From Lachnoclostridium sp. UBA1308 (GTDB taxonomy: Bacteria > Bacillota > Clostridia > Lachnospirales > Lachnospiraceae): 46,982 nucleotides of DNA. The position numbers were made by a program, and so were the translations under genes. The notes under the pieces were generated by a model that was not told the DNA's origin, ran no database searches, and was given only the letters and a program-made list of their open reading frames with translations. How positions within the stretch are numbered: the first letter of the stretch is position 1; the number at the start of each line of letters is the position of its first letter. Shown piece after piece: positions 45,717 through 46,982 of this stretch. The stretch covers positions 1 to 46,982 of the forward strand of contig DBTU01000029.1 of the NCBI GenBank assembly GCA_002307215.1, given 5' to 3'.

Positions 45717-45856
45717 ACATTTCATTGTAACTATTCAGTACCCCCGAGAAGCCCACGGGATTTTGAGAACATTCAGCGTCAAAATATGTGCTTTTCAACA
45801 TATTTTGTGTACATCGGATCGAAAGGACCGCAGTGATTGAATAGTCACATTTCATT
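45717..45856. mobile_element. MITE-like element with 10-bp target duplication
   Basis: The direct repeat ACATTTCATT at 45717-45726 and 45847-45856 flanks about 120 bases. The ends are imperfect inverted repeats (GTAACTATTCAGTACC at the left, and the complement of GATTGAATAGTC at the right, sharing ACTATTCA). Inside lie a CCCG...CGGG hairpin and CAAAATATGT-N8-ACATATTTTG. There is no reading frame of size. This looks like a non-autonomous transposable element inserted at the end of the rhodanese gene; its transposase is not in the window. Confidence 0.6.
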
Positions 45857-46161
45857 CAGCTTTTATCCAGCTTGCCGCGATAGGCATGTATGCCCCCATA
45901 GAGACTCTTAATATTATATCCATCCTTCATTAAATCTCTCGCAGCAAGTAAACTTACATTGCCACGATCACAGTAGAAAATCAGAAGATAATCATGCCTA
46001 ATATATTCCTTATTGTCCTCCAACTCTTCATACGGAATATTAACAGCTGAAGGAATATGCCCTTTATCGTAATCCTTCTTATCCCTCAGATCAATAATAA
46101 GAACATTCGCCATACCTATATATTTTAAGATATCACTTGTTTTGATTGTATCGAAAGACAT
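45856..46161 (-). CDS. Rhodanese-domain protein
   Basis: 101 residues, a single small rhodanese domain. The pattern VLIIDLRDKKDYDKGHIPSA then VNIPYEEL, the active-site loop FYCDRGNVS (Cys in about position 64) and SLYGGIHAYRG complete the fold. It may carry persulfide sulfur in cytoplasmic transfer or detoxification. No signal peptide. The stop codon lies right beside the MITE-like element's target duplication, and the end of the gene could have been altered by insertion. Confidence 0.92.
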   Translation of the reverse strand: MSFDTIKTSDILKYIGMANVLIIDLRDKKDYDKGHIPSAVNIPYEELEDNKEYIRHDYLLIFYCDRGNVSLLAARDLMKDGYNIKSLYGGIHAYRGKLDKS

Positions 46162-46371
46162 ACCTTATTGTCGCCACCGTTTCATAAATATAAATTTTAT
46201 CCCGATATATCATATTCAAAATAAGTCATAATTGCTTATAATAAACAGGTTATTGGAATAAATAATGTATTTATAAGACAGAATTTCACTTACTAGCCTC
46301 AACAATCGTGCATTTTTATCGAAAATAATATTCTTACATAGCATTTTATTAAATATCTTATTCTTCTAATT

Positions 46372-46410
46372 AAAAAAGGATGGCTCGTATGACGAGACAT
46401 CCTTTTTTAA
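46372..46410. terminator. Bidirectional terminator
   Basis: Stem AAAGGATG-x-CTCGT / ACGAG-x-CATCCTTT with a short loop, flanked by A and T runs of six. It ends the Asn/Ser-rich gene (stop 46416) and any rightward transcript. The 210 bases to the rhodanese gene hold no other gene. Confidence 0.8.
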
Positions 46411-46415
46411 TTTAT

Positions 46416-46724
46416 TTAATAATCACTTTCCGAATCATCTAAATCTCTGAAATTATTTCTGCTACTGTTCGCGTTTTTGGATGAATTCCCTGAAGATGAA
46501 TCCTCACATCTGCTACCTGATGTTGCATTCCGACTGGAACCTGTTGTATAACTGCCGGAGTTAGTATTTCTGCTTCCTGTTGTATTACTTGCACCGCTTG
46601 TATTACTTGTGTTGGCATTTTTACTGGAACCGCTCGTATTATTGCTAGCGCCAGTTGTGTTTCTTACATTAGAAGTCTGATTGTTGTTACTACTGTTTCT
46701 CGAGTTGTTATTATTATTTTTCAT
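46416..46724 (-). CDS. Low-complexity Asn/Ser/Thr/Gly-rich small protein
   Basis: 102 residues made almost wholly of N, S, T, G and A (MKNNNNNSRNSSNNNQTSNV) with imperfect repeats such as NTSGASNTTGSRNT. One Cys occurs near residue 73 and the end is acidic (FRDLDDSESDY). Translation is strong (AGGAGG six bases before the ATG) and a proper terminator follows, so it is likely a real gene. Similar disordered Asn/Ser-rich proteins occur in spore-forming Clostridia, but I cannot name a family. The final 258 bases of the window are AT-rich and hold no recognised gene. Confidence 0.7.
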   Translation of the reverse strand: MKNNNNNSRNSSNNNQTSNVRNTTGASNNTSGSSKNANTSNTSGASNTTGSRNTNSGSYTTGSSRNATSGSRCEDSSSGNSSKNANSSRNNFRDLDDSESDY

Positions 46725-46982
46725 AGTGGCCTCCTACAAATGAGTAAAATTGATATTGCAACATAATTATCTGCATATTTTAATAAAATATACAGATAAG
46801 CCTACAAGATTTATATTTATTTTTAAATAATTTTTTATTGCACATTAAATATATATTTAATATCGTTACTTAGAAGTTCTATTCGTTTTTTCGATTTATT
46901 GTGACTTAAAATGTTAGTTCGTTACTGTTCACACCCCAAACCGATAATCTTGCCTAAGATTTCGGTAAATGATTTTCGAAAA

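Noticed and set aside
46971..46982. ATTTTCGAAAA at the very end of the window, similar to the palindrome next to the attachment site
   Set aside because: Short AT-rich palindromes of this sort are expected by chance in such a genome, and it is in host sequence 7.5 kb from the prophage end.

Overview
The window is the right-hand part of a temperate, contractile-tailed (myovirus, PBSX/Xkd-type) prophage, about 39.4 kb, followed by about 7.5 kb of host chromosome. The host looks like a low-GC Gram-positive anaerobe of the Clostridia, most likely Lachnospiraceae. This is inferred from strong AGGAGG ribosome binding sites, consensus TTGACA/TATAAT promoters, the Xkd-style phage gene set, and host neighbours such as the yfcE-like phosphoesterase beside rdgB. 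The left prophage end, with the endolysin and left attachment site, lies outside the window.

Prophage layout, right to left (most genes are on the minus strand). The immunity switch is at 37.2-38.2 kb: a CI-like repressor followed by a tyrosine integrase on the plus strand, and a divergent Cro-like gene on the minus strand. GTTGC-N7-GCAAC operators overlap both promoters. The early minus-strand genes (37.4 to 22.2 kb) encode small proteins, a tandem AbrB regulator, a recombination set (SbcC-like ATPase, Sak4-like RecA-fold ATPase, DUF669 protein), a DEAH helicase, a primase-helicase followed by an iteron-like repeat array, a RusA resolvase, a large Cys-rich protein, a Dam-type methylase and an ArpU-type late activator. 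Two genes face the other way: a DUF2188 gene (36.99 kb) and a zinc-ribbon/HEPN-like DUF4145 gene with its own promoter (23.5 kb). Both look like morons.

The late block (21.4 to 0 kb) runs terminase small and large subunits, portal, minor head protein with a nuclease-like C-terminal extension, metallopeptidase-like protein, scaffold, capsid, head-tail connectors, sheath, tube, tail chaperone with a -1 frameshift site (A AAA AAC), tape measure, LysM baseplate protein, hub, DUF2577/DUF2634 proteins, baseplate J, YmfQ-like protein, fibre, BppU, and holin (cut by the window edge). Near-identical hairpins follow the capsid and tube genes and probably lower expression of the genes behind them.

The prophage ends at tRNA-Leu(TAG), whose 3' end faces the integrase; this is the probable attachment site. 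That tRNA is the last gene of a seven-tRNA operon (Pro-Gly-Arg-His-Gln-Lys-Leu) read leftward from a perfect consensus promoter. Host genes follow: metallophosphoesterase, RdgB, amidase, alpha/beta hydrolase, RlmL-like methyltransferase, rhodanese and an Asn/Ser-rich protein. Between them lie a MITE-like element with a 10-bp target duplication and several long inverted repeats.
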